A stretch of DNA of 64,000 nt from contig NZ_JAQAGZ010000005.1 in assembly GCF_027533625.1 (NCBI RefSeq), forward strand, positions 62,001 through 126,000. The letters are read 5' to 3'. Below the pieces are notes generated by a model. It was not told the origin of the DNA. It did no database searches and saw only the letters and a program-made list of their open reading frames with translations. How positions within the stretch are numbered: position 1 is the first letter of the stretch; every line of letters begins with the position of its first letter. Positions 43,535 to 52,123 of this stretch are shown one piece after another. This DNA is from Paenibacillus gyeongsangnamensis (GTDB lineage Bacteria > Bacillota > Bacilli > Paenibacillales > NBRC-103111). Made by a program: the position numbers and the translations under genes.

Positions 43535-45757
43535 ATGCGCGTGAACGGTTTTCAAATGGCGATGCACGATATCAAACAGATGTGGAGCTCGGGTATCATG
43601 CGCCGGTCGGTGCTGGGACTGATGGTGCTCCCGTTGATGTATAGCTTTATTTACTTGTGGGCGTTTTGGAATCCGACGGACTTCGTCAGCCGTCTGCCGC
43701 TGGCGGTGATTAATCAGGACAAAGGGATGCTGCAGGGAGGCAAGCAGGTCAATCTGGGGTCGGACCTGACCAAGGAACTTCTGAACGATACGAAGACGCA
43801 CTGGAGGGAAGTTACGCCGGAGGAGGGGGATCAAGGCATTCGGAGGCTGCAATATTTTCTCGTGCTGACGATTCCGGCCGACTTCACGGAGCGCGCTTAC
43901 AGTGCGGGGACGCCGCAGCCCAGGGCGAGCCAGCTGACTTATCAGGTGAATGAAGGGGCCAATATGCTGGGGGTCAAGGTGGTCCGCAGCATCATGGATC
44001 AGGTGAGCTATAAGCTGGAGCAGCAGATGACGGCCAAATATTTGCGCGTGCTGTTCGACCAGATCCTGAACGGCGGCGAAGGGCTCAAAAAGGCGGCCGA
44101 CGGCGCTTCTCAGCTCGCGGACGGGACGAAGAAGGCGCAGGATGGAGCGAATGCACTGAGGGACGGCCTGAAGCAGACGCAGGACGGCATGGTTCCGCTG
44201 TCGGAAGGACTGACGAAGCTGCTGAACGGCGCCAACCAGCTGGAGAACGGCATCATCCGTCTGGATGCGGTGATCGGCGTTGGCACGGCCGGGGTCAGCA
44301 AGCTTCCCGAGCAGCTGAAGCAGCTGCTGCAGCCGGTGAACCAGCTGGCCGCCGAGGCCGATAAGCTGCAGGGCGTAATGAACCAGACGTCCCAGACGGT
44401 GAAGTCGAGCCTGAATGCGCTGGATAACGTCGGCGCTTCGCTGGATGATACGAATAAGCGCATCGACGAGCTGCAGAAGGACTGGGACGCGTCCGCGGGG
44501 GCCCGCCTGCAGCAGCAGAAGGCGCAGCTCGACGGCGCGCTGGCCGATCTGATCGCCCTCGGCGAGCAGATCAGCCAGGTAAGCGGCAACGAGCGCTTCC
44601 GCGCGGCCGTCGACAAGCTGCAGCAGGCGAACGCGCAGCGGCTGCTGCTGGAGCAGGACCGGCGCGACGTATCGGCGTCGCTCGGCCGGCTGCGCGCGAA
44701 CCTGACGCAGGCGAATGCGCAGCTGCGCCAGGGGCGGGATCAGCTGGACGCGCAGCTCGCCCAGCTGCAGAGCGGGCTGACGGCGATGCAGAGCGCCGTC
44801 AGGGCTTCGCTCGATCAGCTGAACCGGAACGCTCAGCTGATCGAGGACATATCCGGCCGGCTGGGCCAATTGGCCGACGGCGTGAAGCAGCTGCAGCAGG
44901 GAAGCACGGCGCTCGTGGAAGGCCTTAATGCCTTCCAGTCCGGCTTCCAGCAGCTGCGGGACGGTAACACGCGCCTCTACGACGGCAGCGTGCAGCTGGC
45001 GAGCGGCCTGCAGGACATCCATGCAGGCCAGGCGGAGCTTGCCGCGAAGCTCGGCGAAGCGGCGGGGATGGCTGCGCAGGACGGCCAGGCCGACGCGCGG
45101 ATCGACACGATCACCTACCCCGTGAAGATGACGGAGCAGAACCTGCACCCGGTGCCGAACAACGGGACGGGGTTCGCGCCTTATTTTATAGCGTTGTCGC
45201 TCTGGGTGGGCTCGCTCGTGCTTTTCTTCGTCATCGACCTGAACAAGGTCGTGGCCCTGCCGAAGCGGCCGATCTCTTACCTGACGAACAAGTATCTGGC
45301 ATTGGCCTCGGTCAGTGTCTTCCAGTCCGTGCTGTCCGTATTCATCCTGCATAACGGGCTGGGCATTCCCACGGTGCTGCCGGCCATCCATATGTACGGC
45401 TTTGCGCTGCTGCTGGGGCTGACCTTCACCGCGATCCTGTTCATGCTCATTTCGGTGCTCGGCAGCGATGTCGGACGGTTCGTGGCGATTGTGGTGCTGA
45501 TGCTGCAGCTGACTTCGAGCAGCGGTTCGTATCCGGTCGAGCTGGAGTCGAGGTTCTTCCAATTCATTCATCCCCTGCTGCCGATGACCTACGCGGTAGA
45601 AGGGTTCCGGGAGCTGATCTCGATCGGGGAAGCCTCGGTCATTGCCAGGGACGCGTTCATTCTGGCCCTTTACGGGCTGGCCGCGCTGGCGCTCTTGTAT
45701 CTCGTCAAGCGCAAAAGGATTATCAAGGAGCTTCAAGAGACGCATGCCGTTTCATGA
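43535..45757 (+). CDS. YhgE/Pip family membrane protein with long coiled-coil ectodomain
   Basis: About 740 residues. One N-terminal membrane helix (near 25-45), then an extracellular region of about 480 residues with repeated LxDGxxxLxxG turns (LADGTKKAQDGANALRDGL, LLNGANQLENG, LVEGLNAFQSG) and Gln/Leu-rich coiled coil, then five to six C-terminal membrane segments of the ABC-2 type. This is the layout of YhgE and of the phage infection protein Pip. These proteins are surface-exposed; YukE/ESX and phage-receptor links exist in the family but no transport role is shown. The ribosome binding site is weak and GTG 43532 or 43541 are alternative starts. Confidence 0.85.
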   Translation: MRVNGFQMAMHDIKQMWSSGIMRRSVLGLMVLPLMYSFIYLWAFWNPTDFVSRLPLAVINQDKGMLQGGKQVNLGSDLTKELLNDTKTHWREVTPEEGDQGIRRLQYFLVLTIPADFTERAYSAGTPQPRASQLTYQVNEGANMLGVKVVRSIMDQVSYKLEQQMTAKYLRVLFDQILNGGEGLKKAADGASQLADGTKKAQDGANALRDGLKQTQDGMVPLSEGLTKLLNGANQLENGIIRLDAVIGVGTAGVSKLPEQLKQLLQPVNQLAAEADKLQGVMNQTSQTVKSSLNALDNVGASLDDTNKRIDELQKDWDASAGARLQQQKAQLDGALADLIALGEQISQVSGNERFRAAVDKLQQANAQRLLLEQDRRDVSASLGRLRANLTQANAQLRQGRDQLDAQLAQLQSGLTAMQSAVRASLDQLNRNAQLIEDISGRLGQLADGVKQLQQGSTALVEGLNAFQSGFQQLRDGNTRLYDGSVQLASGLQDIHAGQAELAAKLGEAAGMAAQDGQADARIDTITYPVKMTEQNLHPVPNNGTGFAPYFIALSLWVGSLVLFFVIDLNKVVALPKRPISYLTNKYLALASVSVFQSVLSVFILHNGLGIPTVLPAIHMYGFALLLGLTFTAILFMLISVLGSDVGRFVAIVVLMLQLTSSSGSYPVELESRFFQFIHPLLPMTYAVEGFRELISIGEASVIARDAFILALYGLAALALLYLVKRKRIIKELQETHAVS

Positions 45758-45878
45758 GCGGAAGGCAGCTGGGCAAGGGTGAAGGAAGTAAACAGGCAAC
45801 CGGCGGAACAAGCATAAACGGGATGATGAGCCAAGCAGTTAAGAGGCCTTCATCCTTCTATCTTAGGAGGCGTTCTTG

Positions 45879-46406
45879 ATGACACAAGCAAAAACCTTGG
45901 TGATTCTCGTCCGCCCGAATCTGGAGCAATCCCGGGTCAACCGCCGTTTGGCGGCGGCCGCGGCCGCGCTGGGGAGCGTCACGGTCCACGACCTGTATCG
46001 GCATTACCCCGTTTTCCGCGTGGATGTGGAGAAGGAGCAAAAGCTGCTGCTCGCGCACGAACGGGTCGTCTTTCAATTTCCGTTCTACTGGTACAGCGCC
46101 CCGGCGCTGCTGAAGCAATGGTTCGACGAGGTGCTTACATACGGCTGGGCCTACGGCTCGGGCGGAGACAAGCTGCACGGCAAGGAATTCGGGCTTGCAC
46201 TGTCGACAGGAGGGCCGCAGGAGGCGTACCAGGCCGGCGGATACAACCGGTACGCGATCAGCGAGCTGACGAAGCCGTTCCAAGCGACGAGTAATCTAAT
46301 CGGCATGCGGTTCCTGCCTTCTTTTGTATTGAACGGCGTACGTACGCTCCCGGATGAGCAATTGGAGCTTGCCGTCGGCCGGTATGCCGAGTATTTGACG
46401 AAGTAA
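45879..46406 (+). CDS. Flavodoxin-fold NAD(P)H oxidoreductase (YwrO/MdaB/KefF-like)
   Basis: 175 residues from ATG 45879, with AGGAGGCG nine bases upstream; TTG 45876 is also possible. Short flavodoxin-like quinone-reductase family: LVILVRPNLEQSRVNRRLA at the start (FMN phosphate loop), FQFPFYWYSAPALLKQWFDEV and LALSTGGPQEAYQ. The cofactor should be FMN or FAD. Likely reduces quinones or other electrophiles in the cytoplasm; the exact substrate is unknown. It is a monocistronic unit. Confidence 0.85.
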   Translation: MTQAKTLVILVRPNLEQSRVNRRLAAAAAALGSVTVHDLYRHYPVFRVDVEKEQKLLLAHERVVFQFPFYWYSAPALLKQWFDEVLTYGWAYGSGGDKLHGKEFGLALSTGGPQEAYQAGGYNRYAISELTKPFQATSNLIGMRFLPSFVLNGVRTLPDEQLELAVGRYAEYLTK

Positions 46407-46448
46407 GCGGCTTTACATAATCTTTATATGAGGGCGGCCCCCGGTACC

Positions 46449-46477
46449 TTGTCACAGGCGAGGTTCCGGCGCATAAT
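46449..46477 (+). promoter_or_regulatory. Promoter of the phosphodiesterase gene
   Basis: TTGTCA (46449-46454), 17 bases, CATAAT (46472-46477). Confidence 0.65.
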
Positions 46478-46534
46478 AGATGCGTTCGTAAAGTATCGGC
46501 TGGAAAAGGGTTCGGCCGGGGACGAAAGGAGCAG

Positions 46535-47290
46535 ATGTCATTGACTTCGTTACAAGCAAAACCGTTGATTATCGGACATCGGGGAGCGGCGGGAGAAGCG
46601 CCTGAGAATACGCTAGCTTCGTTCGCGCTGGCGCTGCGCCAGGGGGCCGACGCGATTGAGCTCGACATTCACGTATCGGCCGACGGGGAGCTTGTCGTAT
46701 GCCACGACGCTACAGTGAACCGGACCACCAACGGGGAGGGAGCCATTGCCGAGCTGACGGCGGCGTCGCTCAAGCGGCTGGATGCCGGCGGCTGGTTCGC
46801 CGAACGGTACGCGGGAGAGCCGGTTCCGCTGCTGGAGGAAGTATTCTCCATGGTTCCTGCCGGAATCATGATCAATGTAGAGATCAAATGTGCGTATTCG
46901 CCGCGTCTTGAAGAGCGCCTGTTCGAGCTGCTGAAACAGTTTGACCGGCTTGAGGGCGTTGTCGTTTCTTCCTTCAACCACAAAGTATTGCAGCGGCTGA
47001 AGCGGTCGGAGCCCCGGCTTCGCATCGGACTGCTGTATTCCTCGAATTTCGCGAATCACCGCAAAGTAGCCGAGGTATCCGGCTTTGAGGTTTATTCTCT
47101 TCACCCCTACTATCGGCTGATTTCTCCGGAGGATGTTGCCGATGCCGCGGCACACGGGCTGTCGGTATATCCATACACGATCAACCGGCAGGAAGACCTG
47201 CTTGCGGCCATCGAAGCCGGGATGTCCGGCATCATCACGGATTATCCAGGGAGACTTCGGGAGCTGCTGAAATCCCGTCTTCCGTCATAA
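46535..47290 (+). CDS. Glycerophosphodiester phosphodiesterase
   Basis: 251 residues, no signal peptide, so cytoplasmic. GDPD TIM barrel: IGHRGAAGEAPENTLASF with the catalytic His and Glu, AIELDIHVSADGELVVCHD (metal ligands and second catalytic His), and a late SGIITDYP. Hydrolyses glycerophosphodiesters to glycerol-3-phosphate and an alcohol. AAGGAG is only 3 bases from ATG 46535, and TTG 46541 would have better spacing, so the first two residues are uncertain. Confidence 0.92.
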   Translation: MSLTSLQAKPLIIGHRGAAGEAPENTLASFALALRQGADAIELDIHVSADGELVVCHDATVNRTTNGEGAIAELTAASLKRLDAGGWFAERYAGEPVPLLEEVFSMVPAGIMINVEIKCAYSPRLEERLFELLKQFDRLEGVVVSSFNHKVLQRLKRSEPRLRIGLLYSSNFANHRKVAEVSGFEVYSLHPYYRLISPEDVADAAAHGLSVYPYTINRQEDLLAAIEAGMSGIITDYPGRLRELLKSRLPS

Positions 47291-47309
47291 AAAGCATATG
47301 CAGCGCGGG

Positions 47310-47336
47310 AGCGGCCTTCGGGCCGTTCTTTTTTTG
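47310..47336 (+). terminator. Terminator after the phosphodiesterase gene
   Basis: GCGGCC-TTCG-GGCCGT followed by TCTTTTTTT. Confidence 0.85.
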
Positions 47337-47399
47337 GCAGCAAAAGGTAACAAAATCTCGCCGGCCTTCCGATAATAAAAGAAGAGATAGGGCTTGATT

Positions 47400-47600
47400 A
47401 TGACAAAATCTTATCATCCGGTTACCCGGTTCATGTCGGCGCTGATGGCGTTAGCTTTGCTGCTTGGCCTGCTGTCGCCGGAGGGCGCGGCGCGGGAGCG
47501 TTCTCGGATATGGATGCGCGCCGCTACGCGTGGGCGGTGAACTCGATTCAGCTCATTTCCGCCACGCAGGTGCTCACCGGCTACCCGGACGGCATGACGA
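47400..47600 (+). pseudogene. Frameshifted relic of an S-layer-homology (SLH) protein gene
   Basis: ATG 47400 opens a signal-peptide-like stretch (SALMALALLLGLLSPEGAA) in one frame. The frame then runs into a stop at 47538. In the frame shifted near 47490 the sequence reads AGAFSDMDARRYAWAVNSIQ and then TGYPDG, a recognisable SLH domain beginning right after a signal cleavage site. The SLH coding stops at GYPDG and runs into a large hairpin, so the rest of the domain and the protein are missing. A one-base loss plus a 3' deletion would explain it. Sequencing error could account for the frameshift but not for the truncation. Confidence 0.75.
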
Positions 47601-47653
47601 AACAAAGCCGCCCTCACGGACTGCGTTCAGAGTCCGGAGGGCGGCTTTGTTGT
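47601..47653. repeat. Very strong hairpin after the SLH relic
   Basis: AACAAAGCCGCCCTC pairs perfectly with GAGGGCGGCTTTGTT, with an inner CGGACT/AGTCCG stem. There is no long T-tract. It may be the original terminator of a deleted gene, now fused to the SLH fragment. Confidence 0.7.
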
Positions 47654-47735
47654 TGGGCCGGCATCGGCTTGGGGTTAAGCTGAAGGGGAAAGCGGCCGGG
47701 CCGGTCACTTTCGGGCAGTTCCGACAAGAAGCATT

Positions 47736-48161
47736 CTATTGCAGCAAATGCTTGAAGGGCGTATAGTCGATCTGCATTTTGTCCAGGTAGCTGATCAGGC
47801 TATTGTAATCCCGCTTCGGCGTCGCCAGAATATAACCTTCAATGCAATGCTCTCGCGTCACTTCCTTGGCATTCGCTTCGAGCGCCACCTGTCCGATTCT
47901 TGCGGCGATGGAATGCTTGGCGATATCGCGAAACGGCCCCGGCACGGGAGCGACGAGCAGATCGAGGAATTCCTTCGACTGCTCCGTCCACAAGTGGCGG
48001 GAGGCGTCGACGTAATGATTTTGCCAATCCAGCTTGGACTTGCCGTCCTCCTTGGGGAGAACCTTGAAAAACTTCCGAAACATAAAATATCCGCCCACCG
48101 ACATCATGAAGAGCAGAACAAATACCCAGAAGAAGATAAACCACATAAACGCGTTGTGCAT
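47736..48161 (-). CDS. DUF2621 family membrane-anchored protein (YneK-like)
   Basis: 141 residues from ATG 48161, with GAGGTG nine bases upstream. One N-terminal membrane helix (FMWFIFFWVFVLLFMMSVGG) is followed by a cytoplasmic domain: FFKVLPKEDGKSKLDWQNHY, LVAPVPGPFRDIAKHSIAAR, LEANAKEVTREHCIEGYILA, ATPKRDYNSLISYLDK. It matches B. subtilis YneK in length and layout. The conserved part resembles the helical domain of protochlorophyllide-reductase-like proteins, but the function is unknown. Confidence 0.85.
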   Translation of the reverse strand: MHNAFMWFIFFWVFVLLFMMSVGGYFMFRKFFKVLPKEDGKSKLDWQNHYVDASRHLWTEQSKEFLDLLVAPVPGPFRDIAKHSIAARIGQVALEANAKEVTREHCIEGYILATPKRDYNSLISYLDKMQIDYTPFKHLLQ

Positions 48162-48424
48162 GGAATCGGTCACCTCAATTTCCTATTATACCTCAATTTG
48201 GGCATAGGGAAAATAAAATGAGGATGGGAAATGAAAAAAGAATTCCTTAATATGGTAAAGTAACGGATGGACAAGCCGATCGCCAAGGATCCGGGAAAGC
48301 GGGATCAGCTCGAACGCATCGCCCCGTCGTCGTAAGGGCAGGATTCTATTTCCTATTCTAGATTTCTTGAGGCAATCCTAGTAAAATAAATGAAAGTGAA
48401 AAAAAAGGAGCTGAGCACTTACCC

Positions 48425-49552
48425 ATGATCAGAATCGGATCGCACGTTTCGTTCTCCGATAAAGGCCTGCTGAACGCGGCCAAGGAGGCAGTCTCTTACG
48501 GCTCGGGCACATTCATGATATATACCGGCGCTCCGCAGAATACCCGCCGGAAACCAATCGAAACGCAGTTTATCGAGGAAGGCCGGGCGGTGATGGAAGA
48601 GCACGGCATTCACGAAATCATCGTGCATGCGCCTTACATCATCAATCTCGGGTCGTATAAAGACGATACCTACGAGCTGGCGGTACGCTTCCTGCAGGAC
48701 GAAATCCGCCGCACGGACTATTTGGGCGTGAAGCAGATCGTGCTGCACCCCGGAGCCTTTACGGACAAGGACGCGGAGTACGGGCTGGACCGCATTGCGC
48801 AGGGCTTGAACGAAGTGCTGTCCGGCGTGAAGGAAACGGGCGTGCATATCGCCCTCGAGACAATGGCGGGCAAAGGCACGGAGATGGGCCGCAGATTCGA
48901 GGAGCTGGCGGCCATTATCGAGAAGGTCGAGGACAACGGCAAGCTGACGATCTGTCTCGACACGTGCCACGTTCACGACGCCGGGTACGACATCGTGAAC
49001 GATCTGGACGGCGTGCTGGAACAGTTCGACCGTACGATCGGCCTGGATCGTCTGGCCGTCATCCACTTGAACGACAGCAAAAATCCGCGGGGCGCGGGCA
49101 AAGACCGCCATGCGCCGGTAGGCGCGGGCTGGATCGGTTTCAAGGCGATGCACGGCATCGTGCATCACGAGAAGCTGAAGCATCTGCCGTTCATTCTCGA
49201 GACGCCGTGGATCGGGAAAGAAGACAGCACGCAGCGTCCGATGTACGAGGCGGAGATCGCCTTGCTCAGCGGTACGGTAAAGGAGCGCTTCGGCGCTGAT
49301 TTTGTTGCTGATGTGGAGAAGCTTGGCGATTTCTTCAAGAAGCGGGATGTGGATGCGCGCGAGTTCGTGCTGAGCATGTGGGATGTGCTCAAGACGGACG
49401 CCAAGGCGAAGAAAGCGGACGGCCGCGAGCCGATGGAGCGTTTGTACGATATGATTATTGCAGAGAGCCTGTTCCCCGAGCTGACCGAGGAGCAGCTGAA
49501 TCACCGTCTGACGGCCTGGTTTGCCGGAGAGCATGTCTTTGCCGTCGTATAG
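48425..49552 (+). CDS. nfo: Endonuclease IV (deoxyribonuclease IV) with C-terminal extension
   Basis: 375 residues. AP endonuclease family 2 TIM barrel with three zinc sites: [59 protein letters not shown]. Cuts DNA 5' of abasic sites in base-excision repair. The catalytic domain ends near residue 285 and about 85 further residues follow, a helical tail including [19 protein letters not shown] and [17 protein letters not shown]. subtilis YqfS is about 297 residues. AAGGAG lies 14 bases from the ATG, a longer gap than usual. Confidence 0.9.
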   Translation: MIRIGSHVSFSDKGLLNAAKEAVSYGSGTFMIYTGAPQNTRRKPIETQFIEEGRAVMEEHGIHEIIVHAPYIINLGSYKDDTYELAVRFLQDEIRRTDYLGVKQIVLHPGAFTDKDAEYGLDRIAQGLNEVLSGVKETGVHIALETMAGKGTEMGRRFEELAAIIEKVEDNGKLTICLDTCHVHDAGYDIVNDLDGVLEQFDRTIGLDRLAVIHLNDSKNPRGAGKDRHAPVGAGWIGFKAMHGIVHHEKLKHLPFILETPWIGKEDSTQRPMYEAEIALLSGTVKERFGADFVADVEKLGDFFKKRDVDAREFVLSMWDVLKTDAKAKKADGREPMERLYDMIIAESLFPELTEEQLNHRLTAWFAGEHVFAVV

Positions 49553-49581
49553 CTTGAAGTAAGAAGGAGCACAGAAACCCT

Positions 49582-50475
49582 ATGATTCCGAAAGCGACAC
49601 CGAAACCTAGAAGCATCGACCTGAGCAACCGTGCGCGGATGCTCGTTTCTTGCCCGGACCAGCCGGGTATCGTAGCCGCCGTATCCCGTTTCTTGTACGA
49701 GCACGGCGCGAATATCGTCCAATCCGACCAGTATACGATGGATCCGGAGGGCGGATTGTTCTTCATCCGCATTGAATTCGATCTTGAGGGCCTGAATGAG
49801 CGCCGGGACCGGCTGAAAGCGGATTTCGCCCTAGTGGCGGAGCAGTTCTCCATGAAATGGAGCATTACCCGGGCAAGCCGCAAGAAGCGGCTGGCGATTT
49901 TCGTATCCAAGGAGGACCATGCTCTTCTGGAGCTGCTGTGGCATTGGCAGTCGGGCGACCTGGATGCGGAGATTGCGATGGTCATCTCCAACCACAACAA
50001 CATGCGCGAGCTTGTCGAGCCGCTCGGCATTCCATACCATTACATTCCGGTGACCGCCGATACGAAGGCGGAAGCGGAGTGCCGTCAGCTGGAGCTCGTC
50101 TCCGGCCAGGTCGACGTCGTTATTCTTGCCCGGTACATGCAGATCATTTCGCCGAAGTTCATCGAGCATTTTCCGAACCGGATCATCAACATTCACCATT
50201 CCTTCCTTCCGGCGTTCGTCGGAGGCAAGCCTTACGCCCAGGCGTACAACCGCGGGGTGAAGATCATCGGCGCTACGGCGCACTATGTGACGGAAGAGCT
50301 GGACGGCGGCCCGATTATCGAGCAGGACGTGCAGCGGGTGAGCCACCGCGACAATGTGGATGATTTGAAGCGGATCGGGCGCCATATCGAACGCACGGTG
50401 CTGGCGCGCGCGGTAGCTTGGTATGTGGAAGACCGGGTCATTGTGCACGGGAACAAGACGGTCGTTTTTAGCTGA
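49582..50475 (+). CDS. purU: Formyltetrahydrofolate deformylase
   Basis: 297 residues, family length. An N-terminal ACT domain (MLVSCPDQPGIVAAVSRFLY) is followed by a formyltransferase-like catalytic domain with VVILARYMQIISPKFIEHF, NIHHSFLPAFVGGKPYAQAY and GATAHYVTEELDGGPIIEQD, which contains the conserved Asn-His-Asp set. Releases formate from 10-formyl-THF, balancing one-carbon pools. Relevant to the folD-fchA operon 11 kb downstream. It follows nfo by 29 bases and may be cotranscribed. Confidence 0.95.
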   Translation: MIPKATPKPRSIDLSNRARMLVSCPDQPGIVAAVSRFLYEHGANIVQSDQYTMDPEGGLFFIRIEFDLEGLNERRDRLKADFALVAEQFSMKWSITRASRKKRLAIFVSKEDHALLELLWHWQSGDLDAEIAMVISNHNNMRELVEPLGIPYHYIPVTADTKAEAECRQLELVSGQVDVVILARYMQIISPKFIEHFPNRIINIHHSFLPAFVGGKPYAQAYNRGVKIIGATAHYVTEELDGGPIIEQDVQRVSHRDNVDDLKRIGRHIERTVLARAVAWYVEDRVIVHGNKTVVFS

Positions 50476-50495
50476 TGCAATTGAAATGGAGCAGG

Positions 50496-50528
50496 TCCGC
50501 ATCCTTCACAGAGGGTGCGGGCTTTTTT
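50496..50528 (+). terminator. Terminator after purU
   Basis: CCGCATCCT / AGGGTGCGG with one wobble pair, then GCTTTTTTT. Confidence 0.85.
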
Positions 50529-50614
50529 TAGGGAAAAAAACTGCCATCGTCGCCGTCTTAACGGGGCAACGTGGCAGCAGGTGAAAAGGGCGGAAGACGA
50601 AAACTTGTATCCGC

Positions 50615-51730
50615 TTACGCGCCTACGTGATTGCTGATGGTCGCCGCTTTGGCCACCGTACGGTTCTTGCCGCACCGCTTGGCCTCATAGAGAGAGGCGT
50701 CGGCGCCCTTGAACAAACCTTCCTTGCGCAGTCCTTCTTCGTATCCTTGAAGTCCGATGCTGATCGTGGCCGCCTGGGAGTCCAGCTCGGGATGGATGGT
50801 AACCGACAGGCGCTGTCGGATTTGCTCCACCAGACGATGGGCCTCGTCCATGGACTTCTCCGTAAACACGACGGCGAATTCCTCGCCTCCGTAACGGGCT
50901 ACAAAGTCGTGCGGCGTAACCGTTTCTTTAATAATGCCGGCGACGCGCATGAGAATGATATCACCTACCCAATGGCCGTAGGTATCGTTAATTTTTTTGA
51001 AATTGTCAATGTCGAGCAGGGCGAGCTGCAGCGGCAGAAGGTTGCGTTCATGCTGTTCGATCAGCTTGTCCAGATACTCATGGAACGTCTTGTGGTTGTA
51101 CATGTCGGTGAGCGCGTCCATCTTGGCGAGCTTGTCCATCAGAATATTTTTGACGAGGAGCTCCTGCTTGGCTTCCGTGGCGTGCTTGAGATTATCGAGC
51201 AGCTCGATGCCGCTGCTGGTAATGGCAAGCGCGATGACGGTAACGCCGGTGTAAAGAAAGAGAATGCCGATCGTATGAATGGGCTGCATCGTAACGCGAA
51301 GCTCGGGACTGGCGGAGTATAGCGCGGCGAAGGTGACCAGGATCAGGGCGAAGGCCGCCAGAATGCGATTCTTGTTGAAGGACAGAACGGATGTCAGAAT
51401 GGGAAAGATAAAGATGGCCGGTACGATTCCTATCTGCGGATTCATCCAAATGATGGTGGAAGCATAAATAATGCCGGTTAAGGTGAGCAGCCAGTCGTTC
51501 TGCATTTTACGGTAACGGTAGAGGATCTCGACCGCTCCCGTGACGAGGGCTAGGGTGAACCCGTGCAGGGTCAGACTGCCGATGAAATTGGAAGAACTGA
51601 GTGCAGACGCTTCTTTTCCATGGATGGCGTATTCCAGGAAAATCGTCAGCAGGATGGTCATCCAGTAGAGATTAAGCAGCTTTCTATAGGTTTGGCGGGT
51701 ATCCGCCAGCTCCAGCAGCAGATGGTTCAT
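50615..51730 (-). CDS. Membrane-bound GGDEF diguanylate cyclase
   Basis: 371 residues from ATG 51730, behind TTGGGAG; an in-frame upstream extension has no ribosome binding site. Residues about 15-190 hold six membrane segments without a recognisable sensor family. A short coiled linker (LLDNLKHATEAKQELLVKN) follows. The GGDEF domain has DALTDMYNHKTFHEYLD, LALLDIDNFKKINDTYGH and RYGGEEF (279-285), so the active site is intact. The residues before GGEEF (TPHD) do not form the RxxD inhibitory site, so product feedback by that route is not expected. Makes c-di-GMP, of interest because a PilZ protein is encoded 3 kb away. Confidence 0.92.
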   Translation of the reverse strand: MNHLLLELADTRQTYRKLLNLYWMTILLTIFLEYAIHGKEASALSSSNFIGSLTLHGFTLALVTGAVEILYRYRKMQNDWLLTLTGIIYASTIIWMNPQIGIVPAIFIFPILTSVLSFNKNRILAAFALILVTFAALYSASPELRVTMQPIHTIGILFLYTGVTVIALAITSSGIELLDNLKHATEAKQELLVKNILMDKLAKMDALTDMYNHKTFHEYLDKLIEQHERNLLPLQLALLDIDNFKKINDTYGHWVGDIILMRVAGIIKETVTPHDFVARYGGEEFAVVFTEKSMDEAHRLVEQIRQRLSVTIHPELDSQAATISIGLQGYEEGLRKEGLFKGADASLYEAKRCGKNRTVAKAATISNHVGA

Positions 51731-51942
51731 AAATCGACTCCCAATCGAAGAGTAAGAGGATCCGGGAACAGCGCTTGCTAAGGTAATATTCGCCAAATCC
51801 TGGTGAATTCCTTTGCAGCGGAAACGTTTTTTTTGAATGATATGGAAAATTTTAAGTTCACCTTCAGCTTTCCGATCTTTCAAGAAAGGCTAATATTTAG
51901 AGCACGAATACAGCTTCTTCGCGTGGGCTTCGATCAAAAGCT

Positions 51943-52012
51943 TTGTTAAAATGATTTTCTAAGGTATGATTCAAGGTTCCATATGGAAAACTTACACGAG
52001 GAATGGTACAAT
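51943..52012 (+). promoter_or_regulatory. Two promoter candidates upstream of tkt
   Basis: The 393-base gap between the cyclase and tkt contains TTGTTA-16-TATGAT (51943-51970) and TGGAAA-17-TACAAT with an extended TGG before the -10 (51984-52012). The second would give a 5' UTR of about 105 bases. I saw no coding frame or riboswitch in the gap. Confidence 0.5.
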
Positions 52013-52123
52013 AGGGCAAGTGAATCATCCTGCCAGCTTGTTATGCACACGTGAACAATTAGGTAGGTTCCTGAATTCCGGCTTTAATGCATTGCCGAGA
52101 AAAAGAAGAGTGGGAGGATCACA

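Noticed and set aside
43532..45745. 742-codon open frame opposite the YhgE/Pip gene
   Set aside because: An antisense shadow in GC-rich DNA: Arg/Gln/Leu-rich, no ribosome binding site, and no family resemblance, whereas the plus-strand frame has clear domains.
52013..52123. Possible riboswitch in the tkt leader
   Set aside because: I found no conserved aptamer block and no terminator; only promoter-like elements can be supported.
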